Source: Gammaproteobacteria bacterium
Lineage (GTDB): Bacteria; Pseudomonadota; Gammaproteobacteria; Pseudomonadales; UBA5518
Length of the DNA stretch: 64,000 nucleotides
Assembly (NCBI GenBank): GCA_016705365.1
Contig: JADIYI010000008.1
Coordinates: forward strand, 434,001 to 498,000
Direction: 5' to 3'
Of the stretch, positions 16,917-25,938 are shown in pieces. Below the pieces are notes generated by a model. That model was given only the letters and a program-made list of their open reading frames with translations, searched no databases and had not been told where the DNA came from. The position numbers and the translations under genes were made by a program. Numbering within the stretch: the first letter of the stretch is position 1; every line of letters begins with the position of its first letter.

Positions 16917-19900
16917 TTACGATGCGCCGGAGCCGAGCACCCCGAGCGCCAGCTTCGTCTCGATAACGCCGTCAACGGCGCGCACGGGCGCTGTCGTGTC
17001 GCTATGAATACGCCCGGGCTCCAGGCCGGAAGTCTCCACCAGGTAGCGCGTGATTGCAGCCGCGCGATAGCGGGCCAGCTCCTGCAGGCGAGCCGCGGGT
17101 TCGGGCGTGGTGCTGACGATATGCGCCAGCAGGAACTCGTAGAAGCCGCGATCTCCTGCGCCGCGCCCGACGAGGGCGAGTGCCCGGTTCACCCGCCGGG
17201 TTTCCTGCCCGGTGGTCGCGGTGAATTGCGCCGCAACGGGCTCCAGCGCGTCTTTACCGTCACGTTCCTCGAGGAAATTCTCCAGTGCGCGCTGGACCTT
17301 GGGGTCATCGAAGGCAACCGGCCCGGGATCCTCCCCCGGCTCCAGCGTCACATCCATCAGCTCGGCCAGCGCGCGGCGTACGATCTCATCGTTGATCGCC
17401 GCGCCATCGAGTTGCGGATCGAAACCCGTGCGTATCTCCAGGCCAAGCTGCGGCCTTGATGCGAGCGCTTGGGCGATATTGCCGAGCAGCTGCTCTTCGG
17501 GTGGGGCCAGCGCAGCCTGCCCGGGCTGAAAGTGCAGGGTGTCGGGATTCTCGCCGCCGCCACCGAACATCGCCCCCAGGGCGCGGAACGGCGCGGTCAC
17601 CAGATCGCCGAGGAGCTTGCCCAGCGCCTTCAGCACCACCTGCCCGTAGCTGAATTCGGGGGCATCCACGTTGCCCCGAACCGGCACCGCGACGTCGATG
17701 CGGCCCTCGCTGTCGCTCAGCAGCGCAATCGCGAGATCGAGCGGCAAATCGAGCGCATCGGGGCTCTCTATGTGCTCGCCCAGGGCGAGGTCCTGCAGCA
17801 CGATCCGGTTCTCGCCGAGCAATTGCTGCTCCGCCACCTTGTACTGCAACTCGAGATCGAGATCGCCACCTTTGATAGCCCGTCCGGCGAATGTCGCGGA
17901 ATACGGCGAGAGAGGCGGCATCGCAACGTTATGGAAGCCGACCTCGATATCGGTGAAGCGCGCGGGATCGAAGGGTTCGAGCGAGCCCTCGACGCGGGCC
18001 TCGCCAAATTCACCCACGCGCCCCCTCAACGCGAGCGTGGTGCGACTTTGCGCCACGGAGGAAATACCGTTGAGCACCCCGCGAAACTGTTCGATGTGCG
18101 CCCTGAAAGGCAGTACCAGACTGAGATCCGCGAAATCCACCGTGCTCTTGTCGATCCGTACCCGGTCGATCTTCAGCGGAAATATCTCGGCCTCGACGGC
18201 CGCTGCAGGAGGTGACTCGGGTGCACCGGTGCGGCCCATGACCTTGGCCAGATTCAGGGAGCGATCCTTGTAGACCAGTACCTTGGCGCCAGCCCCGCTG
18301 AGCCGCACCTCCGCGATCGTGAGCCAATCGGGGTCAAGACTGAAATCGATACCCTTGGCACGCAGCGAGTGCCACTCCAGAAAACGTTCACCGCTCGCCG
18401 CTTCGTTCAGCAGGAGCCGTTCGATACCGGCGCTCGCGCTGGACTTCAGGGACGGCGTGCCGTCCGCACGCCAGATGATTTGCGCATCGCCCGACACCGT
18501 ACCCGATGTCAGTTCGAGATTGGTGTCCCGGGCCACCAGCGGCGCCAACGGCAGCAGCGAAAGATCCTCGAGCTGCAGCCGGATATCGGCACTTTCGCCA
18601 CCGATCACCGCGGTCCCGCCAATCTCGATCGTACCCCCCTGGACGATCGGCAGCCGCGCTTCGAGCGCAAACGGCACGGAACCATCGCTGTGCAGATTCC
18701 GGATCACCAGCGCCCCATCGGCAAGTGCATATTCGAGCGCCGGCTGCGTGCTCTCGTCGGCCAGCGTGACATCGATACCGCGCAACGAAAACTCGTCCAG
18801 CACGACGCGCCACGGCGCGGTCTCCGTTGGCTGCACCACCGGCTCCCCGGCATCCCTGTTCGAGCCGGGTTCCAGCACCGCGATCTGGCGGATCGATCCA
18901 TCCGCCGCGCGCCGCACATCGAAGCGCGTTCCGCTGAGGGCAATCCGCGGCACATGCAACGCGCCGGCCGCGAGATCCAACTCGGCCCCGGCGATCTCGA
19001 ACCGATCCACGGCTGCCAGTGGCGCTTGTGCGTCCTGTTCCGTCCATACGATCCGTTCGAGATCAAAGCGCGGGCTGGTCGCCAGCACGCTTGTTGCGAC
19101 CCCGCCCAGCTCGGCCTGCAGCCCGACATCGATATGCGTCGATCCCACCGCGACGCGCAGCGGTGCCCGCCGGCTTGCATCGCGCAGGTCGAGCGTCACG
19201 TCGTCGAGCACCAACGATTCGATCCGCAACTTCCATGGGGCTTGCCCCGAGGCCGGGTCGTCATCGGAAGCTGCCGGCACCACCCGCGCCCAGTCGAGCT
19301 CACCGTGCTCATCGATGCTCGCCGCGATCCGCCCGTTGCGCAGCGCTATTGCGGGCACCACCAGTTCGCGGGTCGCCAGATCAAAGCGTGCCGCATCGAG
19401 CGCGATGGACTGCAGTTCAAGCAATGGCGCGGAGGCACCCTGCGGCGTCAGCGCCAACTTATCGACCGTGAAACGCAGCGAGTCAATGCCGAGATCGAAC
19501 CCGCCATCGGCATAGGAGACGTGGTAGTCGAGCGCAGCATTCACCGTGCCTGCCGGCTTCTGCAGCCCAAGATGCCGCTGCGCGAATTCCCAGATCGCAA
19601 GCGGGGTGAAATCCGTTACCGCGAGTGTACCGCTCGAGGCAAGAGGATACAGCGAGGCCTCGCCTTGCCACTCTAGACCGCCGCGCCCCGGGAGCGTGGC
19701 GGTGATCCGGTGTCGACCGTGCTTGCCGGGCAGCGTGGAAAACTCGTCCAGGTGCAGATCGACCGGTTCGATCACCGCACTGAGTGGCTCCGCGCCGGTA
19801 TGATCGCTGAAGCGGATACGCCCCGCGCGAATATTCGCCTGCTCCAGGCGTATGCGGTGCGGCTCGGAATCTTCCGCCAAGGCTTCCTCCGCCGCATCGC

Positions 19901-20321
19901 CCTCCAGCGTCTCGATCAGGGTGGCGAGATTCAGGCGGCCATCGGACCCAATGACCATTTCCAGCGCGGGCGATTCGAGACTGATGTCGGCGAAGGTCCA
20001 GGTGCGGTGCAGCAACCCGGCGAACTCGAGGTCCACGAACAGCCGCGAAAACGACAGCAGATCGGCGCCGTCCGCCTCGCGCAACGCGCAGTCGCGTATT
20101 TCCACGGTGAGCAGGAACGGATTGATCCGCAACTCACCGAGACTGAGCTGGCGGGCAACTTGCCGATCGACGATTTGTGGCAGGTAATGCCGCAGCGCAG
20201 CAGGCACGAGCAGGAACCCGAGCACCGCATACAACAGCAATGCCGCAACGCCGCGCGCCAACCAGCGGCTCAGATACCACGGCCGCGCCGCGCGGGCGCT
20301 CGAACGAGATGTTTCCGACAT
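16917..20321 (-). CDS. Large AsmA-like DUF748 envelope protein
   Basis: This 1134-residue protein starts at the ATG giving MSETSRSSA and has one transmembrane helix near residues 24-46 (VAALLLYAVLGFLLVPAALRHYL), placing the rest in the periplasm. The long body alternates beta-rich segments (LDLAAGALHVPRIALSG, VRIDKSTVDFADLSLVLPF, AHIEQFRGVLNGIS) typical of DUF748 and of the AsmA/TamB bridge-like lipid-transfer superfamily. The C-terminal 200 residues include LHFQPGQAALAPPEEQLLG and a segment close in layout to OmpA-like peptidoglycan-binding ends. Family members are thought to shuttle lipids across the periplasm or aid outer-membrane assembly; a specific role is not known here. Upstream open frame to 20468 lacks homology. 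It stands alone on its strand after the symporter gene. Confidence 0.85.
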   Translation of the reverse strand: MSETSRSSARAARPWYLSRWLARGVAALLLYAVLGFLLVPAALRHYLPQIVDRQVARQLSLGELRINPFLLTVEIRDCALREADGADLLSFSRLFVDLEFAGLLHRTWTFADISLESPALEMVIGSDGRLNLATLIETLEGDAAEEALAEDSEPHRIRLEQANIRAGRIRFSDHTGAEPLSAVIEPVDLHLDEFSTLPGKHGRHRITATLPGRGGLEWQGEASLYPLASSGTLAVTDFTPLAIWEFAQRHLGLQKPAGTVNAALDYHVSYADGGFDLGIDSLRFTVDKLALTPQGASAPLLELQSIALDAARFDLATRELVVPAIALRNGRIAASIDEHGELDWARVVPAASDDDPASGQAPWKLRIESLVLDDVTLDLRDASRRAPLRVAVGSTHIDVGLQAELGGVATSVLATSPRFDLERIVWTEQDAQAPLAAVDRFEIAGAELDLAAGALHVPRIALSGTRFDVRRAADGSIRQIAVLEPGSNRDAGEPVVQPTETAPWRVVLDEFSLRGIDVTLADESTQPALEYALADGALVIRNLHSDGSVPFALEARLPIVQGGTIEIGGTAVIGGESADIRLQLEDLSLLPLAPLVARDTNLELTSGTVSGDAQIIWRADGTPSLKSSASAGIERLLLNEAASGERFLEWHSLRAKGIDFSLDPDWLTIAEVRLSGAGAKVLVYKDRSLNLAKVMGRTGAPESPPAAAVEAEIFPLKIDRVRIDKSTVDFADLSLVLPFRAHIEQFRGVLNGISSVAQSRTTLALRGRVGEFGEARVEGSLEPFDPARFTDIEVGFHNVAMPPLSPYSATFAGRAIKGGDLDLELQYKVAEQQLLGENRIVLQDLALGEHIESPDALDLPLDLAIALLSDSEGRIDVAVPVRGNVDAPEFSYGQVVLKALGKLLGDLVTAPFRALGAMFGGGGENPDTLHFQPGQAALAPPEEQLLGNIAQALASRPQLGLEIRTGFDPQLDGAAINDEIVRRALAELMDVTLEPGEDPGPVAFDDPKVQRALENFLEERDGKDALEPVAAQFTATTGQETRRVNRALALVGRGAGDRGFYEFLLAHIVSTTPEPAARLQELARYRAAAITRYLVETSGLEPGRIHSDTTAPVRAVDGVIETKLALGVLGSGAS

Positions 20322-20483
20322 GACTGCATCCTGCCCCAAATGAGCTGGCTCCGCCTGCCAGGCAAACGCCAGGACCAACACCTTGCCACAGATGCGGTGA
20401 AGCCTTCCAGAAACGCAGGCGTGGCCCGGGTGGCCGAATCGAGGCGCGCGGCGCGCCGGGCGCCACAACGGGGCACGAATCGA

Positions 20484-21779
20484 TCAGCTTGGGCCGGGCT
20501 CGGCTGCCGCCTGCGAGCGCAACCGGTTGCGCTCGCCTTCCAGCGTGCTCACCACCACGGCACCGGAGCAGTCGCCAAGCACGTTGATGCTGGTCCGCAG
20601 CATATCGAGCACGCGATCGGTCACCAGCAGCATCCCGATACCTTCGAGCGGCAGGCCGACAGCATTGAGAATGATCGAAATGGCGACCAGGCTGGCCGCC
20701 GGAATTCCCGCCACGCCGATCGAGGTCATCAGTGCCAGCACCACGACCGTGAACTGCGTCGTGAAGTCCAGATGGATGCCATAGGCCTGGGCGATGAAGA
20801 TCGCCGCGACGCATTCGTAGAGCGCGGTGCCATTCATGTTCACCGTCGCACCGAGTGGTATCACGAAACTGCCTATCCGATTCGACACGCCGACGTTTTT
20901 CTCGATGCACTCCAGGCTGACCGGGACCGTGGCCGAGGATGAAGCCGTCGAGAACGCCGTCAGCATCGCCGGCGCAATGGCGCGGTAAAACGCCACCGGG
21001 TCGGTTTTTCCCAGCACCTTGACCAGCAATGCAATCGTCACGCAGACATGAAACGCGAATCCGAGCAGGACCGTGACAACAAACAGCAGCAGCGGTTCGA
21101 AGGCCGCGAAGCCGGTATCGGCAACCGTCTTCGCAACCAGTCCGAATACTCCGAGGGGCGCGAATTTCATGATCCACATGGTCAGGGACATCATGGTGTC
21201 GGAAACACCCTGCCAGAAGCCGCGCATCAGTTCGGCATTGCCATCGCCGATGCGCATCATGAAGTAGCCGAACATGAGGCTGAAAAATATCAGTCCGAGC
21301 ATCTGGTCGTTGGCCGCGGCCTGGAACACGTTCGCGGGCACCATGCGCAGGAACACATCGACCAGGTCACCCGCGCCGCGGCCCTCGATCGTGCCGAGCG
21401 CCCCTTCCAGGCCGGCATGATTCTGCAGCGCCGCCAACTCACCGCCACCGGCCAATCCGGGCTGCAGCCAGTTCACCAGCACCAGTCCGATCAGCACGGC
21501 GGCGAGCGAAGTGGCCAAATAATAAAGAATCGTCTTGATGCCGAGCCGCGCAAAACCGGCTTCGTTGCCGATGCCGGCAATACCGGTGATGATCGTCGAT
21601 ACCACCAGCGGCACGATGATCATCCTCAGACCATTCATGAACAGGGTGCCGAGGAATTCGTACACCCCGTAGGCGGGAACACCGAGCAGGCGCCAGTCGG
21701 GTCCACCGAAATAGCCCGCCACTCCCGCCAGCAGAATCGCGATGCAGATCTGCCAATGCAGGGCGAGCTTCATGTTCAT
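20484..21779 (-). CDS. Dicarboxylate/amino acid:cation symporter (SLC1/DAACS family)
   Basis: This 431-residue integral inner-membrane protein belongs to the GltP/DctA family. It has about eight hydrophobic segments plus the hallmark re-entrant loop motifs: SSSATVPVSLECIEKNVGVS (HP1 serine-rich tip), NMNGTALYECVAAIFIAQ (TM7 cation site, NMNGT), VAGIPAASLVAISIIL (HP2) and DRVLDMLRTSINVLGD (TM8, with the substrate-contacting Asp/Arg/Asn region). It probably takes up C4-dicarboxylates or acidic amino acids with Na+ or H+; the exact substrate cannot be read. ATGs at 21779 and 21773 are both possible starts. It follows the rubredoxin reductase gene by ten bases, so the two may be co-transcribed. 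Confidence 0.9.
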   Translation of the reverse strand: MNMKLALHWQICIAILLAGVAGYFGGPDWRLLGVPAYGVYEFLGTLFMNGLRMIIVPLVVSTIITGIAGIGNEAGFARLGIKTILYYLATSLAAVLIGLVLVNWLQPGLAGGGELAALQNHAGLEGALGTIEGRGAGDLVDVFLRMVPANVFQAAANDQMLGLIFFSLMFGYFMMRIGDGNAELMRGFWQGVSDTMMSLTMWIMKFAPLGVFGLVAKTVADTGFAAFEPLLLFVVTVLLGFAFHVCVTIALLVKVLGKTDPVAFYRAIAPAMLTAFSTASSSATVPVSLECIEKNVGVSNRIGSFVIPLGATVNMNGTALYECVAAIFIAQAYGIHLDFTTQFTVVVLALMTSIGVAGIPAASLVAISIILNAVGLPLEGIGMLLVTDRVLDMLRTSINVLGDCSGAVVVSTLEGERNRLRSQAAAEPGPS

Positions 21780-21789
21780 GCGGAAAATC

Positions 21790-23163
21790 TCAGGGGAGAA
21801 TGGGCGGCAACTCTTTCTGCAACTCCAGTTTTTGCCGGGCGCCCTCGCCGGTCAGCGCAAAGCCGAGCAGCTTGCCGCCGGCATCGCGGAATTCCGCGAC
21901 CACGTCGGGAGCCGTGCCGCTGAACGACCAGCTTCCCGCCGCGCCCGCCGGCGGTGGCGCCACCACGACCGGACAGGCGGGAGTCTTGATCGTTACCGGC
22001 ATCGCCGGATACGAGACCTCGGTCGGCGTGCCAGACAGCGTCTTGCCCAGCGCGCGCGCGCAGGCCATCAGCGGCGCGACGTAGTAGAGCACCTGCCCGT
22101 CGACCTCGGCGCAATCACCCAGCACATAGACATCGGCAGCGCTGGTCTCGAGCAGGCGGTTGGCAAGCACGCCACGATTCACGCCGATCCCGGCGCTGCG
22201 TGCCAGTTCGACCCGCGGGCGCACGCCGATCGCCGACAGCGCCATATCCGCCGCGATCTGCCGGCCATCGCCGAGGGTCGCCACGATGCCCTTGCCGCCG
22301 GCAGCGAGATTCACTTTGCTGACCAGCGAGCCGAAATGGAAGCGTACCCCGCAGGCCTCCAGCGCACCCTGAACCGCGCGCCCGGCGGGTTCCGGCAACA
22401 ATGTGGGCAGGCACCAACCCAGCGGATCGACCACGTCGAGATCGAAACCGCCGTTGCTCAGATCGTTGGCGAACTCGCAACCGATGAGACCGCCGCCGAT
22501 GATCAGCACCTTCTTCACGTCATTGTTCTGGACCGCGGCGCGGAAATCCGCGTAGTCGAGCAGATCGTTGACCGCGTAAACATGATCGAGTCCGTCACCC
22601 TCGAGTGGCGGGCGGATGGTGTCCGCGCCCCATGCCAGCACCAGCTTGCTGTAGCCGATGGTGGTCGTCTCTCCAACCCGCAACTCGTGCCTTGCAGTAT
22701 CGATCCCGGTCACGTGGGTATGGGTCCAGACACTGGCGCGCAGCTGGATCGCCATGCTGCCGGCATCGGTGCTGGCGAGATCGTTTGCAGTCATGTTCTT
22801 GGTGAACCCGGTGGAGAGCATCGGCTTCGAATACATTCGCCCATCATCCGAGCTGATCAGCACCAGCGGGGTGTCGTTATCGTATTTGCGGAATTCGCGC
22901 GCCAGGTTGTAACCGGCGAGCCCGGTTCCGATGATGATCAGCGGATGCGTTATCGAGACGATTTCCGCTTCCTGGTGGTGCGGCACCGCAGGCAGCGGCG
23001 TGTCGTCGATCAGCTCGAAATCTTCCTTGCCCACCCCGCAATCGGGGCACAGCCAGTCATTGGGCACGTCTTCCCAGCGCGTTCCGGCCGGGATGCCATC
23101 CTCGGGCCAACCCTTGGCTTCGTCATATACCCAACCGCAAACGATACATTCCCAGCGCGCCAT
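21790..23163 (-). CDS. Fused rubredoxin and rubredoxin-NAD(+) reductase
   Basis: The 457-residue protein joins a rubredoxin (residues 1-51, iron ligands Cys6, Cys9, Cys39 and Cys42 in CIVCG and CPDCG) to an FAD/NAD(P)H reductase. The reductase has the FAD motif GTGLAG (79-84), the NAD motif IIGGGLIGCEFAN near residue 220 and the second FAD motif VYVLGDCAEVDG. Such pairs pass electrons from NADH to alkane hydroxylases, flavodiiron proteins or superoxide/peroxide reductases. In P. aeruginosa separate rubA1, rubA2 and rubB genes lie a little upstream of ubiC; here they are one polypeptide. A GAGGGAG site precedes the ATG at 23163. The true electron acceptor is not in the window. Confidence 0.92.
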   Translation of the reverse strand: MARWECIVCGWVYDEAKGWPEDGIPAGTRWEDVPNDWLCPDCGVGKEDFELIDDTPLPAVPHHQEAEIVSITHPLIIIGTGLAGYNLAREFRKYDNDTPLVLISSDDGRMYSKPMLSTGFTKNMTANDLASTDAGSMAIQLRASVWTHTHVTGIDTARHELRVGETTTIGYSKLVLAWGADTIRPPLEGDGLDHVYAVNDLLDYADFRAAVQNNDVKKVLIIGGGLIGCEFANDLSNGGFDLDVVDPLGWCLPTLLPEPAGRAVQGALEACGVRFHFGSLVSKVNLAAGGKGIVATLGDGRQIAADMALSAIGVRPRVELARSAGIGVNRGVLANRLLETSAADVYVLGDCAEVDGQVLYYVAPLMACARALGKTLSGTPTEVSYPAMPVTIKTPACPVVVAPPPAGAAGSWSFSGTAPDVVAEFRDAGGKLLGFALTGEGARQKLELQKELPPILP

Positions 23164-23231
23164 CCCGACTCCCTCTTGCTGCCGCCCGCGCCGAACTTCG
23201 CGCGCCGGGTCACCCATGAAACCAAACCCGC

Positions 23232-23260
23232 TAGAATCAGCGCCATTTGACCACAGGGAG
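23232..23260 (+). promoter_or_regulatory. Promoter -10 and ribosome binding site that set the ubiC start
   Basis: TAGAAT at 23232-23237 looks like a -10 box, giving a transcript starting near 23244. AGGGAG at 23255-23260 is nine bases upstream of the in-frame TTG at 23270. The ATG at 23216 lies before this transcription start and would not be on the message. No convincing -35 is visible. Confidence 0.4.
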
Positions 23261-23269
23261 AGCGCGCCA

Positions 23270-23809
23270 TTGTACGCGTTGGGCGCCGCAAGGCACCAGT
23301 ATGCGGCGTTGCGCTGGCAACCGCTGCATCGCTTTGACAACATCCGCTTGCCGCCCCGGGTGCGGGCCTGGCTGCTCGACGAGGGATCGCTCACCGAGCG
23401 CCTCCTCGCAGCCGGCGGTGACAGCTTCAGGGTGCGCGTGATCGCCCAGTCATGGGCCCGGCCATTACCCGATGAGCGACGTGCGCTCGGCATGCAGTCC
23501 CACGCCGTCGCGCTGGTGCGCGAAGTGGTGCTCGAGTGCATGGGCCAGCCCTGGGTGTATGCGCGCAGCATCCTGCCGGCGCGCTCCCTCGAGGGTGCGC
23601 TGCGCCATCTGCGCCGTTTCGGGGCGCGCTCGCTGGGCGCGCAGTTGTTCTCGCAACGCGATATGCGCCGCGAGGAATTCGAGATCGCCTGCGTGAGGAT
23701 GCACCCGGAGGGGCTGACGTGGGCACGACGATCGGTATTTCATGTCCACGATCGGCCGCTCCTGGTGCAGGAAGTCTTTCTGCCTGCCTGTCGGCTGGGC
23801 TCGCTATAA
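23270..23809 (+). CDS. ubiC: Chorismate lyase
   Basis: UbiC converts chorismate to 4-hydroxybenzoate and pyruvate, the first committed step of ubiquinone synthesis. From the TTG start the protein has 179 residues, near the usual 165-190. It shows LRWQPLHRF, WLLDEGSLTERL, LVREVVLECMGQPWVYARSILP (the conserved Arg of the active site) and the C-terminal LVQEVFLPA with the catalytic-site Glu. The TTG is chosen because of the promoter and AGGGAG site just upstream; an ATG at 23216 would add 18 poorly conserved residues. The stop codon overlaps a TATAAT box (23805-23810) that may help drive ubiA, which starts 29 bases later. Confidence 0.9.
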   Translation: MYALGAARHQYAALRWQPLHRFDNIRLPPRVRAWLLDEGSLTERLLAAGGDSFRVRVIAQSWARPLPDERRALGMQSHAVALVREVVLECMGQPWVYARSILPARSLEGALRHLRRFGARSLGAQLFSQRDMRREEFEIACVRMHPEGLTWARRSVFHVHDRPLLVQEVFLPACRLGSL

Positions 23810-23838
23810 TCCGCCGACCGAACCGTAGCGGATCCCGC

Positions 23839-24705
23839 ATGAGTCGCCTCGCCGAACGCTTTCATCTCTACCTGCGCCTGATTCGTTTCGAGCGCCCGAT
23901 CGGCACCCTGCTGCTGTTGTGGCCAACCTGGTGGGGGCTGTGGCTCGCCTCCGCGGGGCGTCCATCGATCGCCAACCTGCTGATCTTCAGCGCCGGCGTA
24001 TTCCTGATGCGCTCGGCCGGTTGCGCGGTGAACGATTATGCCGATCGCCACATCGATGCCCATGTCGAGCGTACGCGCGAGCGCCCGCTGGCCAGCGGCC
24101 TGGTCAGCGGGGCCGAAGCGCTGCTGGTCGCCGCGGGGCTGGCGCTTTGCGCGCTGGTGCTGGTGCTTCAGACCAACGAACTGACGGTCTGGCTGTCACT
24201 GGCCGGCGTTGCCATTGCCGCCACCTATCCGTTCCTGAAGCGTCACACGCATCTGCCGCAGATCGGGCTGGGCATCGCGTTTTCATGGGGCATCCCGATG
24301 GCGTTCGCAGCCGAACAGAATACGGTGCCGCCATCGGCCTGGCTGGTATTCTGCGCGGCGCTGACCTGGAGCGTGGTCTACGACACGTTCTACGCGATGG
24401 TGGATCGTGTGGACGACCTGAAGCTCGGCGTGAAATCGACCGCAATCCTGTTTGGCGAGGCAGACCGCTTCATTACCGCCGCGCTGCAGGTGCTGGTACT
24501 GGTGTTGCTGGCACTGGTCGGGCGCGAGTTCGCGCTGGGGCCCGTGTATTTTGCAAGCCTGTTCGCGGGCGGACTGCTGTGCGTATACCAGCAGTGGTTG
24601 ATCAGCGAGCGCAAGCGCGCAGGCTGTTTCGCGGCATTCCTCAACAACAACTTGTTTGGTTTTGCGATCTTTGCGGGCATCGCCGGCGACCTGCTGCTGC
24701 GATGA
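23839..24705 (+). CDS. ubiA: 4-hydroxybenzoate polyprenyltransferase
   Basis: UbiA attaches the polyprenyl tail to 4-hydroxybenzoate in the inner membrane. The 288 residues carry the two aspartate-rich motifs that bind Mg-diphosphate, NDYADRHIDAHVERTRERPL (NDxxDxxxD) and VDRVDDLKLGVKST (DxxDD type), between about nine hydrophobic helices. The ATG at 23839 gives the standard length; the open frame back to 23536 is out-of-phase ubiC. It follows ubiC and overlaps the next gene by four bases (ATGA). Confidence 0.96.
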   Translation: MSRLAERFHLYLRLIRFERPIGTLLLLWPTWWGLWLASAGRPSIANLLIFSAGVFLMRSAGCAVNDYADRHIDAHVERTRERPLASGLVSGAEALLVAAGLALCALVLVLQTNELTVWLSLAGVAIAATYPFLKRHTHLPQIGLGIAFSWGIPMAFAAEQNTVPPSAWLVFCAALTWSVVYDTFYAMVDRVDDLKLGVKSTAILFGEADRFITAALQVLVLVLLALVGREFALGPVYFASLFAGGLLCVYQQWLISERKRAGCFAAFLNNNLFGFAIFAGIAGDLLLR

Positions 24706-25865
24706 GCCAGGCGAGCTTCGTTTCCTCCGTCCATGCGCTTGCGCGCGAAGAATGGAATGCGCTGACCGGGGCCGACTTTCCGTTTCTGCGGCATGAATTC
24801 CTCGCCGCGCTGGAAGACAGCGCCAGCGTGGGCGGAGCCAGCGGCTGGGCGGCGCATCACCTGGTGCTGCACGCCGGGGCGCGGCTGCTGGCGGTGATGC
24901 CCTGCTACCTCAAAACACACTCCTACGGCGAATATGTCTTCGACTGGGGCTGGGCCGAAGCCTACCAGCGCAACGGTCTCGACTATTACCCGAAGCTGCT
25001 GAGCGCGGTACCCTTCACGCCAACCACCGGGCCGAGGCTGCTGGTCGCGTCGGGTGTCCAGCCGCAAAGCCTGATTCCCGCAATCGTCGACAGCCTGCGC
25101 GCGGAACTGGGTCGGCTGCGCGCCTCGTCCTGGCACCTGCTGTTCCCCGAGCCAGCGCTCGCCGACGCCTTCGTGGCACGGGGGCTGGAGCTGCGCAGCG
25201 GCGTGCAATTCCACTGGATCAATCACGGCTACCGCGATTTCGAGGATTTTCTCGCACGGCTGGTGTCACGCAAACGCAAGAGCCTGCGCCGTGAACGCCG
25301 CCAGGTCGCAGAGCAGGGCCTCACCATCGAGGCGCTGCGCGGTGGCGAAGTCGATGCCGCGTTGTGGGACCGCTTCTACCTCTTCTACCAGATGACCTAC
25401 GCGCGACGCAGCGGTCATGGCGGCTATCTCAGCCGCGAATTCTTTCATCGTCTCGGCGCCGCGATGCCCGACAGGCTGTTGCTCGTCATTGCCCGCCACG
25501 GTGGCGAACCGGTAGCCGGGGCGCTCAACATCATCGGTCACGACACCTTGTACGGTCGCTACTGGGGTTGCACCGAGGAATTCGCCCACCTGCATTTCGA
25601 GACCTGTTATTACCAGGGCATCGATTTCTGCATCCGCGAGGGATTGCAGCGATTCGATGCCGGCGCCCAGGGCGAGCACAAGCTCGCCCGCGGCTTCATA
25701 CCGGTGCTGACCCGATCCTGCCACCTGATCGAACATCCGGGGTTCCGCGCCGCGATCCATGATTTCCTGGAGCGTGAGCGCGCAGCAACCGACGCCTATC
25801 TGCTCGAGGCGCAGCTCGCGCTTCCCTATCGGAAGCAGGAAAACAGCTTGCCGAGCGTTGGATAA
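24702..25865 (+). CDS. GNAT-fold N-acyltransferase of the DUF482 (COG3146) family
   Basis: The 387-residue protein matches the family often annotated as peptidoglycan-biosynthesis-like GNAT. Visible parts are PFLRHEFLAALEDSASVG near the N-terminus, the segment AVMPCYLKTHSYGEYVFDWGWA, the tandem-GNAT core with VSRKRKSLRRERRQV, and the C-terminal acyl-binding region HLHFETCYYQGIDFCI followed by FDAGAQGEHKLARGF. These segments are strongly conserved in proteobacteria, but no substrate is established to my knowledge. The ATG at 24702 overlaps the ubiA stop (ATGA), suggesting coupling. A link to ubiquinone synthesis is only implied by position. Confidence 0.85.
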   Translation: MSQASFVSSVHALAREEWNALTGADFPFLRHEFLAALEDSASVGGASGWAAHHLVLHAGARLLAVMPCYLKTHSYGEYVFDWGWAEAYQRNGLDYYPKLLSAVPFTPTTGPRLLVASGVQPQSLIPAIVDSLRAELGRLRASSWHLLFPEPALADAFVARGLELRSGVQFHWINHGYRDFEDFLARLVSRKRKSLRRERRQVAEQGLTIEALRGGEVDAALWDRFYLFYQMTYARRSGHGGYLSREFFHRLGAAMPDRLLLVIARHGGEPVAGALNIIGHDTLYGRYWGCTEEFAHLHFETCYYQGIDFCIREGLQRFDAGAQGEHKLARGFIPVLTRSCHLIEHPGFRAAIHDFLERERAATDAYLLEAQLALPYRKQENSLPSVG

Positions 25866-25938
25866 CCGGATCCGGCGAGCGCAGTTGCTGCCGCCTTGGG
25901 TCGAGCCACTTTCAGCGGCATCTGCGCAGCGGCGTGCT

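Noticed and set aside
21742..23250. Plus-strand frame of 502 codons opposite the rubredoxin reductase
   Set aside because: The minus gene has Cys ligands and FAD/NAD motifs; the plus frame is a shadow.
25868..25877. CCGGATCCGG palindrome after the GNAT gene
   Set aside because: A ten-base GC palindrome is expected by chance here and has no loop for a terminator.
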